Shown here: piece after piece, positions 19,681 to 28,932 of the stretch
How positions within the stretch are numbered: the first letter of the stretch is position 1
Layout: the number at the start of each line of letters is the position of its first letter
NCBI RefSeq assembly: GCF_001457635.1
Contig: NZ_LN831051.1
Coordinates: 1,612,001-1,676,000 of the forward strand
Length of the DNA stretch: 64,000 nt
Direction: 5' to 3'
From: Streptococcus pneumoniae
Lineage (GTDB): Bacteria; Bacillota; Bacilli; Lactobacillales; Streptococcaceae
Notes under the pieces: model-generated
What the model was told of the DNA's origin: nothing
Seen by the model: the letters and a program-made list of their open reading frames with translations, nothing else
The model's database searches: none
Translations under genes and position numbers: made by a program

Positions 19681-19698
19681 ATAATAGCAATTTTGCTC

Positions 19699-19887
19699 TT
19701 ATTTTTTTGAGTAAATAGCCCCCATAATATCATCGAAATAATCAACGGTATTTAGGAGTAATTCAATAACCTGGGACTTTGTTAGTCGCATTCCCCTTCT
19801 ATCTCTAGCATCTTCTACTAAATTTTCAAGTTTCTCTAGATTTTTATCATCCAAGCTAATCATTATTCTATTTTTATCGGTTGCCAT
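19699..19887 (-). CDS. Ribbon-helix-helix repressor-like protein
   Basis: The probable start is ATG 19887 (MATDKNRIMISLDD), which leaves 62 residues. A short strand (NRIMISLDD) followed by two helices (KNLEKLENLVEDA, LTKSQVIELLLN) is the ribbon-helix-helix layout of CopG/Arc-type regulators. Its promoter and that of the following ATP-grasp gene contain one identical 11-bp element, so I infer that it represses itself and the ATP-grasp/ADP-ribosylglycohydrolase pair. Confidence 0.75.
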   Translation of the reverse strand: MATDKNRIMISLDDKNLEKLENLVEDARDRRGMRLTKSQVIELLLNTVDYFDDIMGAIYSKK

Positions 19888-19904
19888 TTTCATCACCTCG
19901 AGTT

Positions 19905-19935
19905 AATTCTATCACAGGTGTAACACTTGTGTCAA
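19905..19935 (-). promoter_or_regulatory. Regulator promoter with the shared 11-bp operator
   Basis: Minus strand TTGACA, 18 bases and TAGAAT. GTGTTACAC within AGTGTTACACC occupies the spacer (plus strand GGTGTAACACT, 19917-19927). Confidence 0.7.
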
Positions 19936-20209
19936 CTGGCTTTTATAATACATTAGTTTAAAAGTGGAGAGGATTTTTAACACAGTAACTTTAAATCTTT
20001 GGTATTAAAAAATTTTCACAATATTTATAGAAATAAAATCTGTCTCAAATCAGTTATCAAATCTAGTATAAATTATGAGCGGCTACTCTAATACTTTCCC
20101 TCTAAACAAGAAAAAGACTTACACTCAAGGGTTTTCTTCCCCCCCCTTCGTTATAACGTTTTGACTCTTTTACTAGCAAAGGTATATACTCACAAGGAAC
20201 TTTGGTTGA
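19936..20209. other. Non-coding stretch between the regulator and an unknown gene
   Basis: No gene is recognised. A run of eight C occurs near 20140 on an AT-rich background. Confidence 0.4.
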
Positions 20210-20776
20210 CTATTGAATCTCTCCAACTTCTTCTTTAACATATCCTTCTACATCTTCAATCTCTACAAACATTGGGTCTAAGTGACACAAGAAATGCCAA
20301 ACTTCGATCCCTTTTTTTCTGTAAAGAATCGCTTCACCGTCTTCACTTCCGAAAAAGCTTCTGTCGATTTCATATCCGCGGCTTTCTAAGAAGTCTTTTG
20401 CTTTACGATAGTTCGTTTCTCTTGTTTCGACATAGGCTTTAACTTCATGGTTGTTAACGACATATGCATCAATTTTTGAATATCCTTCGATCACTCTATC
20501 ATTTTTGAGGGATAAATTTGAAATCTCTTTCCAAATAATGTTTACATTTTCCTCAGGATCGAACATAAATTTAGATAAAGGAACAATATTTCCGTTAAAA
20601 ATAATTTCCATATAATCCGGTATGTTTTTAGGATTAAAATACTCCACTTCAAAACCATCTTCTGTTTCCAGAGTGTATCCCGGGATTTGAGCTACAAAGG
20701 CTTTCCCATCTTCTATGGAATCAAATGCTACTAAATCTTTAGAATAATCATTTTGGTACAATTCCAATATAACCAT
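20210..20776 (-). CDS. Unknown cytoplasmic protein (188 aa)
   Basis: The start is set at ATG 20776 (MVILELYQNDYSKD), preceded by GGAGAG; the longer frame would begin in an unlikely hydrophobic leader. The protein is acidic and seems to hold two similar alpha/beta parts (KDLVAFDSIEDGKAFVAQIPG and NYRKAKDFLESRGYEID). No family is recognised. It stands alone next to the recombinase and could be an immunity or regulatory protein; nothing proves either. Confidence 0.55.
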   Translation of the reverse strand: MVILELYQNDYSKDLVAFDSIEDGKAFVAQIPGYTLETEDGFEVEYFNPKNIPDYMEIIFNGNIVPLSKFMFDPEENVNIIWKEISNLSLKNDRVIEGYSKIDAYVVNNHEVKAYVETRETNYRKAKDFLESRGYEIDRSFFGSEDGEAILYRKKGIEVWHFLCHLDPMFVEIEDVEGYVKEEVGEIQ

Positions 20777-20821
20777 CGATAATCTCTCCATTTTCATTAT
20801 CAGGCTAATGTAAATAAGCAC

Positions 20822-21043
20822 GTCACCTGACCAATTCAGGCTCTCTGTATCATCTCATCATATTTCCTACTTACTTTACGAGTCCTATACCCAGAACACA
20901 CCTTATCGACCTTCGGTCTCACCTCGTCGCATTGGCTGAACATCTACTTTTACTTCGCTGATGCTTCAACTCGTACAAGCAGTGATACCGCCTCAGCGTG
21001 ATGCGTCAGTGGGACTCAAAAAGTTTGGGGAACCTTTTGAGGA
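20822..21043. other. GC-richer non-coding stretch with a hairpin
   Basis: Unlike its neighbours it is relatively GC-rich. CTCAAAAAGTTTGGGG / AACCTTTTGAGG (about 21013-21040) can fold, close to the recombinase stop. It could be a terminator or an element end. Confidence 0.4.
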
Positions 21044-22723
21044 TTAACTACGTTTCTCTAATAAACTTACACATTCAACTTGTTCATCATTGTCCAAATC
21101 TATGTTGAGATTTTCTTCTATAATTGGTAGCTTAAAAGTAATGGATTTTAGCCATTGTCCGTTAGATTGTTTTTCTTCATAAACTTGAATTTCAGAAATC
21201 AAAGCTGAAATTAACTGCCTACGCTCTACATCATTCATGACTTTATAGAGCTTATCAAAATAGATCAGAACCTTATATATGTTATCTCCTGTAAGCTTTT
21301 CAGCTTCAATAGTCTGTTTCTTTGCTTTCGCATCAATTAGTGATGATTCTAATTCATCTATTTTGTCATACATACGATATAGTCTATCATCTAAATCCTG
21401 TTTCCTTCTCTTATAATGCTTATCTTCAACATCTAAATTATCTATTTCCTCAATTAGCTTAAACTTTGTAGAATGACTCTTTCTCAATTCCTTTTGGTAA
21501 TTATCTATTTCTTTTTCTATTTCAGAGGTATCCACCTTCATGTTGATTTTTTCTTGCATCATAGAAGCAAATTTCGGATTACTTACTATCTTGACAATCA
21601 CCTCTGCAACAGCATCATCTAACAATTCTTCTCTAATTTGCTTACTGAATGTACACTTATGACCTCTTATCATCTGCCTATGGTTACAACCATAGTAATA
21701 AAAATCTTTATACTTTGTGCCATCTTTCTTTTTCTTGATACACTTGTTCCCAAACATTCCCACTCCACATATCGGGCATTTTACAATTCCAGAAAGCAAG
21801 TGTGTGCGTGTATCTTTTCCTTTATTCACATGCTCATATTTCTTTGCTTGAGATTTTAGCTTAACCTGAGCAGCTTACCAAACTTCATCGGAAACTATAG
21901 CTTCATGTATCCCTTCAGATATTAGATATTCATCTTGTTCAACCTGCTTATATTCATTTCTTGTACCATGAACTTTTTCTAAAGTTCTTCTTCCAAATGC
22001 TATTTTCCCATTATATACAGGATTCTTTAATATCTTTCTTATAAGACCTGCATCAAACAAAGGATTCTTACCATTCTGTCTTGGGATTTTTCTAATTCCA
22101 TGATTCTCTAAGTATTTAGATATCCCATTGGCTCCTATCGTAGTATTTACATACTGGTCGAAAATCGTTCTTATTGCAACTGCCTCTTCCTCATTTATAA
22201 ACAGCTTGCCGTCTTCAAGTTTATATCCATACGGAGCAAAGCCACCATTCCATTTTCCTTCCCTTGCTTTTTGAATGCAACCTTCCATTGTTTGAATACG
22301 GATGTTTTCTCTTTCTATTTCAGCCACAGCTGATAAAACAGAAATCATTAGTTTCCCAGCATCTTTAGATGAATCAATGCCATCTTCAACGCAGATAAGA
22401 TTAACTCCATAATCCTGCATTATCTGAAGTGTAGAAAGAACATCAGCGGCATTTCTTGCAAATCTTGATAACTTAAACACAAGAACAAAAGATACTCCAT
22501 CTTTTCCAGATTTTATATCTTCCATCATTCGATTGAACTGTATTCTACCTTCAATAGACTTGCCAGACTTCCCGGCATCTTCATACTCTCCAACAATTTC
22601 ATAATCGTTGTAAATAGCAAAAGCTTTCATTCGTGATTTTTGTGCCTCTAACGAATACCCCTCTATCTGTATTGACGTAGATACTCGTGTATAGAGGTAT
22701 ACTTTTATTTTTTCTTTTGACAT
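21044..22723 (-). pseudogene. Large serine recombinase with in-frame ochre stop
   Basis: The N-terminal 282 residues are a serine resolvase/integrase: LYTRVSTSIQIEGYSLEAQ carries the catalytic serine, and LSRFARN with VSAVAEIERE follow. The recombinase domain with KWNGGFAPYGY comes next. TAA at 21875-21877, after SDEVW, interrupts the frame, which then continues (AAQVKLKSQAKKYEH) into the zinc-ribbon (CPICGVGMFG, CNHRQ, C) and coiled coil to 21044. The whole would be 559 residues. This is the enzyme type that integrates and excises such islands, so the island is probably fixed. A change CAA to TAA would explain the stop. Confidence 0.9.
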
Positions 22724-22814
22724 AGTATTAACCTCAATATAATTTTTCTATATCATATATAATTTTTTTAATTTAAGTTTGGACTATCATTTCAAGTATA
22801 TTATAACACTTTTA

Positions 22815-22976
22815 TTAGTCCGTCTCAATTTGTGTTTTTGCCATGTCAAAACTATTTTTCATCTCTTGATTTTTTGCTGGCGTTGGATCGGGTAGATTAT
22901 CTAAATCTAAAGCACCAGCATATTTTGCAATCAGATTTGCTATTAAATCAGCCAATCCATTCCAGTCATTGTCCAA
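22815..22976 (-). CDS. Small acidic protein upstream of the recombinase
   Basis: A 53-codon gene starting with TTG at 22976, six bases after an excellent Shine-Dalgarno (AGAGGAGG). The product begins MDNDWNGLADLIANLIAKYAG and ends in an acidic tail with PDPTPAKNQEM. It is on the same strand as the recombinase and about 90 bases before it, so may share its transcript. Its role is unknown; I believe short proteins of this kind accompany serine recombinases in mobile elements, but that is from memory. Confidence 0.6.
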   Translation of the reverse strand: MDNDWNGLADLIANLIAKYAGALDLDNLPDPTPAKNQEMKNSFDMAKTQIETD

Positions 22977-23053
22977 TATATACCTCCTCTAAAGTTTTAT
23001 ATCTAATAATTATTTGTTTAATTAAGTTTTTTGACATTGACAAGTGCTTTGGA

Positions 23054-23190
23054 TTAGCAACATAGGAATCTCACCTCCGCCTCTATTCCGGATGAGCCGG
23101 CTTCAACCTTAGAAGTATCATTATCCTCATTTTCTTCATAGCGGATAGGGTATCCCTCCCTATATTCAAACTCTTACTTATCGCTCACTT
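23054..23190 (-). pseudogene. Remnant of a short element-borne reading frame
   Basis: Minus-strand frame EFEYREGYPIRYEENEDND...VEAGSSGIEAEVRFLCC, ending at TAA 23054. An in-frame TAA stands before EFEY. It is composition-wise coding and sits directly before the small acidic gene. I cannot name it. Confidence 0.4.
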
Positions 23191-23659
23191 TCTTTTTACT
23201 TAGCAGAACTTTTTTTGCCGAATTATTCAGCCGAAAGATCTTGACGGATAGGTTATTACGCTCCAAAAATAATTAACGTCTTGTCTTGGTCTATTCAATT
23301 GTTAAGGTTCAAAATTTATCGAGAGTTATTAATCTTTTTAAAATTTGACCATCAGAAAATATTTATCTTAATGTAACAAAATTCTATAAATTACCCTCTT
23401 ATACTTAACAGTGAAAAGAAGTCTTTCTTGGTAACCAATTTTGAAATAGAATTTGCTTATATAAAAAGGTCAAATTCCCACTGCATAAGTAGCAGTGAAA
23501 ATTAGACCCTCTTGGTAACTGTCATCTAAAAGTCTTCTAGCATTTCTTTAATTTTCTAATCGCCTTTAAAGTGTCATATTTATATTTTTTTATCTCTGGC
23601 ATACTTTGATACCTTTTTAGACTTAAAGTCTTTAATAGTGCCTTTCCACCTCTTTTTAT
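23191..23659. other. Non-coding, decayed stretch
   Basis: No good gene is seen. Two related stretches containing CTTGGTAAC (about 23428-23438 and 23509-23518) suggest a small direct repeat. A short minus-strand frame near 23560-23640 (RYQSMPEIKKYKYDTLKAI) may be a scrap of an element gene. Confidence 0.4.
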
Positions 23660-24000
23660 CTATAAAGATTCTCCTACATCATAATTCATTTTTTTATTTA
23701 AACCTTTCTGTCTTAGTTTGTCTTTATCTTCTTCATACCATTTTAAGATTGTCACATAGTGGTTTTGATAGGTCTTACCACTGCTTTCCATGTATCTGGA
23801 TAGTTTATTTATCATTATATCTGTGTGTGAGTTTAATTTTTCTTTTAGATTTTTATATTCTTCTTTGCTTAACCTTACATTTTTGAATTCTCCATAAAAA
23901 ATGGGGGTGGACTTTTTATCTATCTCTCCCTCTCTCTCTTTATCTATCTCTATATCTTTCCATGTAATTCCAATCTGGAGTACCTCTACTGTCTATCGGT
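23660..24000 (-). pseudogene. C-terminal remnant of a DnaD/Rep-like replication protein
   Basis: A minus-strand frame without a start reads IDKEREGEIDKKSTP, then FYGEFKNVRLSKEEYKNLKE, INKLSRYMESSGKTYQNHYVTILKWYEED and stops at 23660. The GEF-NV-LS-EEY and S-GK-Y-NHY-TI--W pattern is the C-terminal domain of phage and integrative-element replication initiators as I remember them. It runs in another frame through the region where the specificity-subunit remnant ends, across a short GAGAGATAGA-type repeat (about 23921-23950), suggesting deletion fused two elements. Confidence 0.5.
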
Positions 24001-24390
24001 AATTTAATTTTGATATCTGGCAATACTGTGCTAGATATTTGATCTTTATATTCAGTATTTTTTAAAGCTTGCCTAATAATTGAAGTTAAATAGAATGCTA
24101 CTTCTTTATTCAATTCTTTATTTTTTAATTTTAAACAATGAATTTTCATATCTAGGCTTGCTTTATATTTATGATAAAAGACTGCTCCTAAAAATGAAAC
24201 AGATATAAAATTTTCAAAAACTCTATAATTTTTATCATCTATATCTTCGTAGTAACCTAAGATACCATTGTCAATATTTGTAGCACTAATTCTAGGAGTT
24301 TTTCCATCGAGTAAATATCTTTTTGGAATAGATGAGCCTGTTGGTACTTGACTCGATTTCCCCTTTTTTTCGGTAATAAATATTTCTTTT
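23940..24390 (-). pseudogene. Restriction-modification specificity-subunit remnant (HsdS/BcgI-like)
   Basis: The frame is open from about 24390 to 23940 and carries target-recognition-domain features: GKTPRISATNIDNGILGYYED, FISVSFLGAVFYHKYKASLD and KEVAFYLTSIIRQAL, then the end LPDIKIKLPIDSRGTPDWNYMERY, a typical IKLP-P-W-YME motif of S subunits. No start codon or N-terminal part is visible, so it is a fragment. The start of a related gene lies on the other side of the pia operon (28661-28929). Confidence 0.65.
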
Positions 24391-24399
24391 TATTTTGTT

Positions 24400-24680
24400 G
24401 TCCGATATTTTTCCTACCTGTCCTTTGTAGGATGAGTATTTTCTAGATTTTCTTGAATAACTTTTTACTTGAAGTTTTAGCTTTTGAACTAGTCGTTGTA
24501 CTTTCTTTTTGTTTATTATCAGTCCTGATCTTTTTAATATTGCTGTTATTCTCTATATCCTATTTTTCATTCATGATATTCTTTTACTAATTTTATCTTA
24601 AATTCTGTGCTGTATTTGCCATTAAAAAACTGACCTCCTTTAGTTAGTTTTTTGGCCTAACTTTTGAGGGTCAGTTCAAA
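24400..24680 (-). mobile_element. IS3-family insertion sequence remnant
   Basis: Minus-strand pieces read like an IS3/IS150-type element: an end GAACTGACCCTCAAAAGTTA (about 24650-24669), a translational start region with GGAGG for an OrfA beginning, and an OrfB piece ILKRSGLIINKKKVQRLVQKL followed by YSRKSRKYSSYKGQVGK. Most of both frames is deleted. It sits directly downstream of piaD. Confidence 0.55.
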
Positions 24681-24716
24681 ATTTGCGACTTTTAAATGAA
24701 TTCCGATATTCAATTA

Positions 24717-25511
24717 TTAAGAGCTAACATGGTGCTTGCCAATAGGAATCATTAGAGGCGAATTGGAAATAGGGTCACGTATAATTTTTGCTTCAAGATT
24801 AAAGATATCTTTAACTAGTTTATCATTTAGTATATCTTCAGGCTTTCCCTCTGCAACAAGTTTACCTTCTTTAATTGCAAATAGGTAATCAGCGTATCTT
24901 GCTGTTAGATTTATATCGTGCAAAATCATGCAAATGGTTGTCTTATATTTTTGGTTTAGATCAGTCAAGAGGTCTAATAGTTCTATTTGATATGAGATAT
25001 CCAAGTAAGTAGTTGGCTCATCTAAAAGTAGGATACTTGTATCTTGGGCTAGGGCTAGAGCTATCCATACTCTTTGCCTTTGACCCCCAGAAAGTTCTTC
25101 AACTAGGTTATTTGCTAGATCTTCAACATTGGCCTTAACCATTGATCTGTTTATTATTTCAAGGTCATCTTTTCCAAGACTCTTAAAAGGCTTTCTGTAG
25201 GGGAAACGACCACGGCTTACAAGATCAGCTACTGTTATTGATTCAGGGATTATTGGAGATTGAGGTAATATAGCTATGTGTTTTGCTAAATCTTTTTCTT
25301 TATAAGAATTAATTGATTTATTATCGAGCAATACTTCTCCCTCTAATGGCTTTATAAGTCGAGACAAGGTTTTAATGAGTGTTGATTTCCCACAACCATT
25401 TGACCCAATAATAACTGATATTTTTTCTTCAGGTATTTTTATATTTATATTTTCCAAGATTATTTTTTCATCATAACCGCAGGTAAGATTATTTGACCAC
25501 AGACCTTTCAT
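24717..25511 (-). CDS. piaD: PiaD, ferric hydroxamate ABC transporter ATPase
   Basis: 264 residues with Walker A (GSNGCGKST, about 36), Q-loop (LPQSP), the ABC signature LSGGQRQRV, Walker B (SILLLDEPTTYLD) and the H-loop histidine (MILHDINL). It belongs to the FecE/FhuC class that powers iron-siderophore import. It is the last gene of piaABCD, abutting piaC. The ABC composition is normal and no lesion is visible. Confidence 0.95.
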   Translation of the reverse strand: MKGLWSNNLTCGYDEKIILENINIKIPEEKISVIIGSNGCGKSTLIKTLSRLIKPLEGEVLLDNKSINSYKEKDLAKHIAILPQSPIIPESITVADLVSRGRFPYRKPFKSLGKDDLEIINRSMVKANVEDLANNLVEELSGGQRQRVWIALALAQDTSILLLDEPTTYLDISYQIELLDLLTDLNQKYKTTICMILHDINLTARYADYLFAIKEGKLVAEGKPEDILNDKLVKDIFNLEAKIIRDPISNSPLMIPIGKHHVSS

Positions 25512-26518
25512 TATATATTCCTCCTGTTCATTTTTATTAGTAAGTATATTAAGTATGGTGAACCTAACAAGCCAGTTACAACACCTACTGGATATCTAGC
25601 TGGTAAAATATTTTGAGAGAATATGTCTGATAACAAAACTAGTAAAATTCCAACCAATCCAGCTAATATTGGGCTTCTTTTCTTGCCAATATTTAAGGCT
25701 ATGGGACCAGCTAAAAAAGATATACAAGCTATTGGTCCTGTAATTGAAGTAGAAAAAGCAGTTAAAGATACAGCGCAAAAAATTAAAACAAGCCTTGAAA
25801 GCTCGGGATTTGCTCCAAGTCCGATTGCTATTTCTTCACCAAGTTCAATAATTTCTAGTCTTTTATTAAAAAATAAAACTAATATAGTAGCAATAATACT
25901 TACTATTAGAACAAGAGGTATGTCATCTAACTTTGTAAAAGATAAAGAGCCACTGAGCCATCTCATAACTTCTTGTAATTCATATCTTGCTACTTTCAAC
26001 AATAAAAATGAGGTGCCTGCTCTTGTGACAGCTTGAAAACCAATGCCTAATATTATCAGTCTTGCTGCTGAAAAACCATCTTTTTTAGCTAGTAAAAATA
26101 ATATTAAAGATGATGTTAGTCCACAAGTTATTGAAATAATTCCAGTAGTTAAACTATTTGTTTTTAATACCAATATGCAAAAGACCGCTGCAATAGATGA
26201 AGAACTTGTGACACCGATTATATCAGGACTTGCAAGAGGATTTCTTAACATAGTTTGAAAGATAAATCCTGCCAATCCAAAAGACCAGCCAGCTATAATT
26301 CCTGCTAATAATTTTGGTAATCTAATTTCCATAATCGAAAAACTAGCTCCAGGAACAGTTTCACTATTTAAGACTTTAATCAAAGTTGAAAAAGAATAAC
26401 TTTCATCTCCGATAAGTAAAATGAAAAATGATAGACTGATTATTATTAATAAAAATAGTGAGGAAAATAGTGTTATTCTATTTTTTCTTTTTTGAATACC
26501 TATAATTAAATTTTGCAT
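25511..26518 (-). CDS. piaC: PiaC, iron-siderophore permease
   Basis: 335 residues of the FecCD permease family with about nine to ten hydrophobic segments. LPKLLAGIIAGWSFGLAGFIFQTMLRNPLASPDIIGVT is the conserved region of FhuB/FecD proteins, and GPIACISFLAGPIAL a later one. Its start overlaps the end of piaB by one base. It pairs with PiaB to form the membrane channel. Confidence 0.94.
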   Translation of the reverse strand: MQNLIIGIQKRKNRITLFSSLFLLIIISLSFFILLIGDESYSFSTLIKVLNSETVPGASFSIMEIRLPKLLAGIIAGWSFGLAGFIFQTMLRNPLASPDIIGVTSSSSIAAVFCILVLKTNSLTTGIISITCGLTSSLILFLLAKKDGFSAARLIILGIGFQAVTRAGTSFLLLKVARYELQEVMRWLSGSLSFTKLDDIPLVLIVSIIATILVLFFNKRLEIIELGEEIAIGLGANPELSRLVLIFCAVSLTAFSTSITGPIACISFLAGPIALNIGKKRSPILAGLVGILLVLLSDIFSQNILPARYPVGVVTGLLGSPYLIYLLIKMNRRNI

Positions 26519-27537
26519 TAGTTATTAACCCCTCTATTTTTCATAGTTACATAAATAAGTACTGGACCCCCGATTATTGCAGTAATTATCCCTACTTCAA
26601 TTTCACCTGGTTTACCTAACATACGGCCGATTATATCACATATAAGCAAGAGCTCTGCACCTATAAAAGATGAAGAAATGGTCATTGTGCGTATATCTTT
26701 GCTTATAAATAAGCCACAAAAGTGAGGAACTATAAGACCTACGAAGCCAATAGGTCCACCAATTGCAGTAATACTTGAACATAAAAGCACACTTGCAATT
26801 ATTGCAAGTGATCTTATCCTATTAACATTAACTCCAAGACCAACAGCCATTTCATCACCCATAGCTAAAGCGTTTAAATCTGATGAAATAAATATAGCTA
26901 TCAAGTGACCTAAAATTATAAAAGGTAGTAGTGTAGATATAGAAGATAATGTAGCTGCTCCAAGGCTACCTATTTGCCAAAATCTAAATTTGTCTAAGAC
27001 GTTATTATTCGGTAAAATTAAAAAACTTACAAAACTGCTTAAAGCCATACTAACACAAGTTCCTGATAAGGCAAGTTTTATAGGGGTAAGGCCTGCTTTT
27101 CCGCTTACAGCAATCGCGTATACAAAAATTGCACTTACTAAGCCACCAATGATTGCAAAACTTATATGGCTTATGCTTGATGAAATTCCTAAAAAAGAAA
27201 GACCAATTACTACACTAAGACTTGCTCCTGTGTTTATACCGAGTATACCTGGATCAGCTATTGGGTTTCTAGTAACTGATTGCATCAATACACCGCTTAT
27301 GGCAAGACTAGAACCTGCTAAAATTGCAAAAATAGTTCTAGGTATTCTTTTATATATAATTGATTTAATAAAATCATCATTTGTATTACCCATTCCAAAA
27401 GCTGCTAAAAAATCTCTGATATTAATTTCTTTTGTTCCAAGCTTTAATGACAAAAATATTGTAATAAGAAGACCTAGGCAGATTACAAAAATTATGCCTA
27501 GGTTTATTTGTTTTTTATTTCGCATTTTTGCATGCAT
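26518..27537 (-). CDS. piaB: PiaB, iron-siderophore permease
   Basis: 339 residues. RIPRTIFAILAGSSLAISGVLMQSVTRNPIADPGILGINTGAS is the FecCD family core, and GPIGFVGLIVPHFCG, near the C-terminus, is the conserved cytoplasmic-loop motif contacting the ATPase. It overlaps the end of piaA by 23 bases, indicating coupled translation. Confidence 0.94.
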   Translation of the reverse strand: MHAKMRNKKQINLGIIFVICLGLLITIFLSLKLGTKEINIRDFLAAFGMGNTNDDFIKSIIYKRIPRTIFAILAGSSLAISGVLMQSVTRNPIADPGILGINTGASLSVVIGLSFLGISSSISHISFAIIGGLVSAIFVYAIAVSGKAGLTPIKLALSGTCVSMALSSFVSFLILPNNNVLDKFRFWQIGSLGAATLSSISTLLPFIILGHLIAIFISSDLNALAMGDEMAVGLGVNVNRIRSLAIIASVLLCSSITAIGGPIGFVGLIVPHFCGLFISKDIRTMTISSSFIGAELLLICDIIGRMLGKPGEIEVGIITAIIGGPVLIYVTMKNRGVNN

Positions 27538-28540
27538 TTCCTAAAAGATTTAGGTATTCTTCAATAGTATAGTTTATTGAAAGTGGTGTTGGAGTGCATG
27601 AGGCTGCTAACGGTGTATTATCTGGAATTACAGCAACGGCACCATTTTTAATTGCATTTATTTTACCTAAAAGAGGATCTTTTTGTAAAGCTTCAAGAGT
27701 TTTATCATCACCATAAGTTATGATTACATCAGCATCATTTATCTTATTTGCTTCTTCTGCAGAAATTTCCTTTGCAAAACTATCTTCACTCTCAAATTCT
27801 TTTAATGATTCAGGGAAAACTAGACCTAAATCTGTTAAATAATTTGCTCTTGGATCTTTGCTAGTATAAATCCAGAATTTTGATGTATCTGCAGCATTAA
27901 TCATAGTAAATAATACTTTTTTTCCTTTGATTTTTCCTTTGATTTCTGGATGTTTTTCTAATTCTTTGGATATACGAGCTTCAGTATTTTTGATTAACTC
28001 ATCACCTTCTTTTTCCATACCTAAGGCTTTTGAATCAATTTTAATCATATCTCTCCATAAAGTTTGCCAAGGTTTAGATTTGTATGCTGCTACAGGAGCA
28101 ATTTTTGATAGAGTGTCATAATCTTCTTTAGTTATACCAGAATAACCTGCTAAGATAACATCTGGTTTAGAATTTGATATTGCTTCAAAGTTAAGTCCAT
28201 CCAAATCGTCAAATAGGTTAGCTTTACCATTTAGTTCTTTGATTTTTTCTTCTGTCCATGGTAAAACTCCTTTATCAGCACTTACACCGTAATTTGCTTT
28301 TGAAAATCCAACAGGAACTATTCCTAAAGCTAATGCTACATCATGATTTCCCCAAGCAATAGTTGCAACTCTTTCAGGTTTTTTATCTAATATAGTTTGA
28401 CCGAAAGCATGATCTAAAACTATTTTATCAGGCGCATGCTCTTTAGAAGTATTTTCTTCATTTTTAACAGAATTAGAAGAACAAGCGCTAAAAACTATAC
28501 ACATAGCTAAAATAGCTATTAGAAAAAATTTGTTTTTCAT
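27515..28540 (-). CDS. piaA: PiaA, ferric siderophore-binding lipoprotein
   Basis: 341 residues. The N-terminus is a lipoprotein signal (KNKFFLIAILAMCIVFSAC, with Cys after FSA), so it is membrane-anchored outside the cell. The body is a type III (FhuD/FepB-like) binding protein: PERVATIAWGNHDVALALGI near the front and ADVIITYGDD near the end. Pia systems import hydroxamate iron complexes and are required for full virulence in pneumococcus. The operon start follows a Fur-like box. Confidence 0.95.
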   Translation of the reverse strand: MKNKFFLIAILAMCIVFSACSSNSVKNEENTSKEHAPDKIVLDHAFGQTILDKKPERVATIAWGNHDVALALGIVPVGFSKANYGVSADKGVLPWTEEKIKELNGKANLFDDLDGLNFEAISNSKPDVILAGYSGITKEDYDTLSKIAPVAAYKSKPWQTLWRDMIKIDSKALGMEKEGDELIKNTEARISKELEKHPEIKGKIKGKKVLFTMINAADTSKFWIYTSKDPRANYLTDLGLVFPESLKEFESEDSFAKEISAEEANKINDADVIITYGDDKTLEALQKDPLLGKINAIKNGAVAVIPDNTPLAASCTPTPLSINYTIEEYLNLLGNACKNAK

Positions 28541-28576
28541 AAAAACTCCTTAAACATATTTCAAGTCTATTGTATC

Positions 28577-28595
28577 GATAATAATTATCATTGTC
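28577..28595. promoter_or_regulatory. Fur-type iron box upstream of piaA
   Basis: GATAATAATTATCATTGTC matches the classical 19-bp Fur box (GATAATGATAATCATTATC) at 16 positions and is centred in a longer dyad with CTATTG and CAATAG arms, 37 bases before the piaA start. Confidence 0.75.
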
Positions 28596-28660
28596 AATAG
28601 ATACAGTTACAAATTTAATAATATAATTTTTTCAAAAAAGGATCTAGTTTTTATTTTTAG

Positions 28661-28929
28661 TTAAATTATGTCTATATTTTTCATTAACTCATCAATAAAA
28701 ATTTGTTTGCTAATATCTCTTTCTTCTGATTTTGTTTCAAGGATTATTGCTACATCATTCATATTTTTAGGTAAATACCAACCATCTGGCTTATCTGAAT
28801 ATCCCTTGAAGCCTAATTGATTAAAAGTAGTTATTTGACCAGTACCTTGATTGATGTTTTCTTCAACTTCATTAAAGCCTATACTTCTCTTGCATAATCC
28901 CTAACTTGATCTTCTGTCCTTAAAGTCAT
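28661..28929 (-). pseudogene. N-terminal remnant of a restriction/DNA-methylase protein
   Basis: ATG 28929 starts MTLRTEDQVRDYAREV, then the frame hits TAG. A shifted frame continues IGFNEVEENINQGTGQITTFNQLGFKGY and DKPDGWYLPKNMNDVAIILETKSE, the pattern of the N-terminal nuclease-like domain of Type I or Type IIG restriction enzymes. It ends at TAA 28661 near the pia promoter. Only about 90 residues remain, with a frameshift. It starts 3 bases after the stop of the HTH gene. Confidence 0.65.
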
Positions 28930-28932
28930 TTT

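Noticed and set aside
26990-27544. A 184-codon plus-strand frame opposite piaB
   Set aside because: It mirrors the conserved permease; codon use and content fit an antisense shadow.
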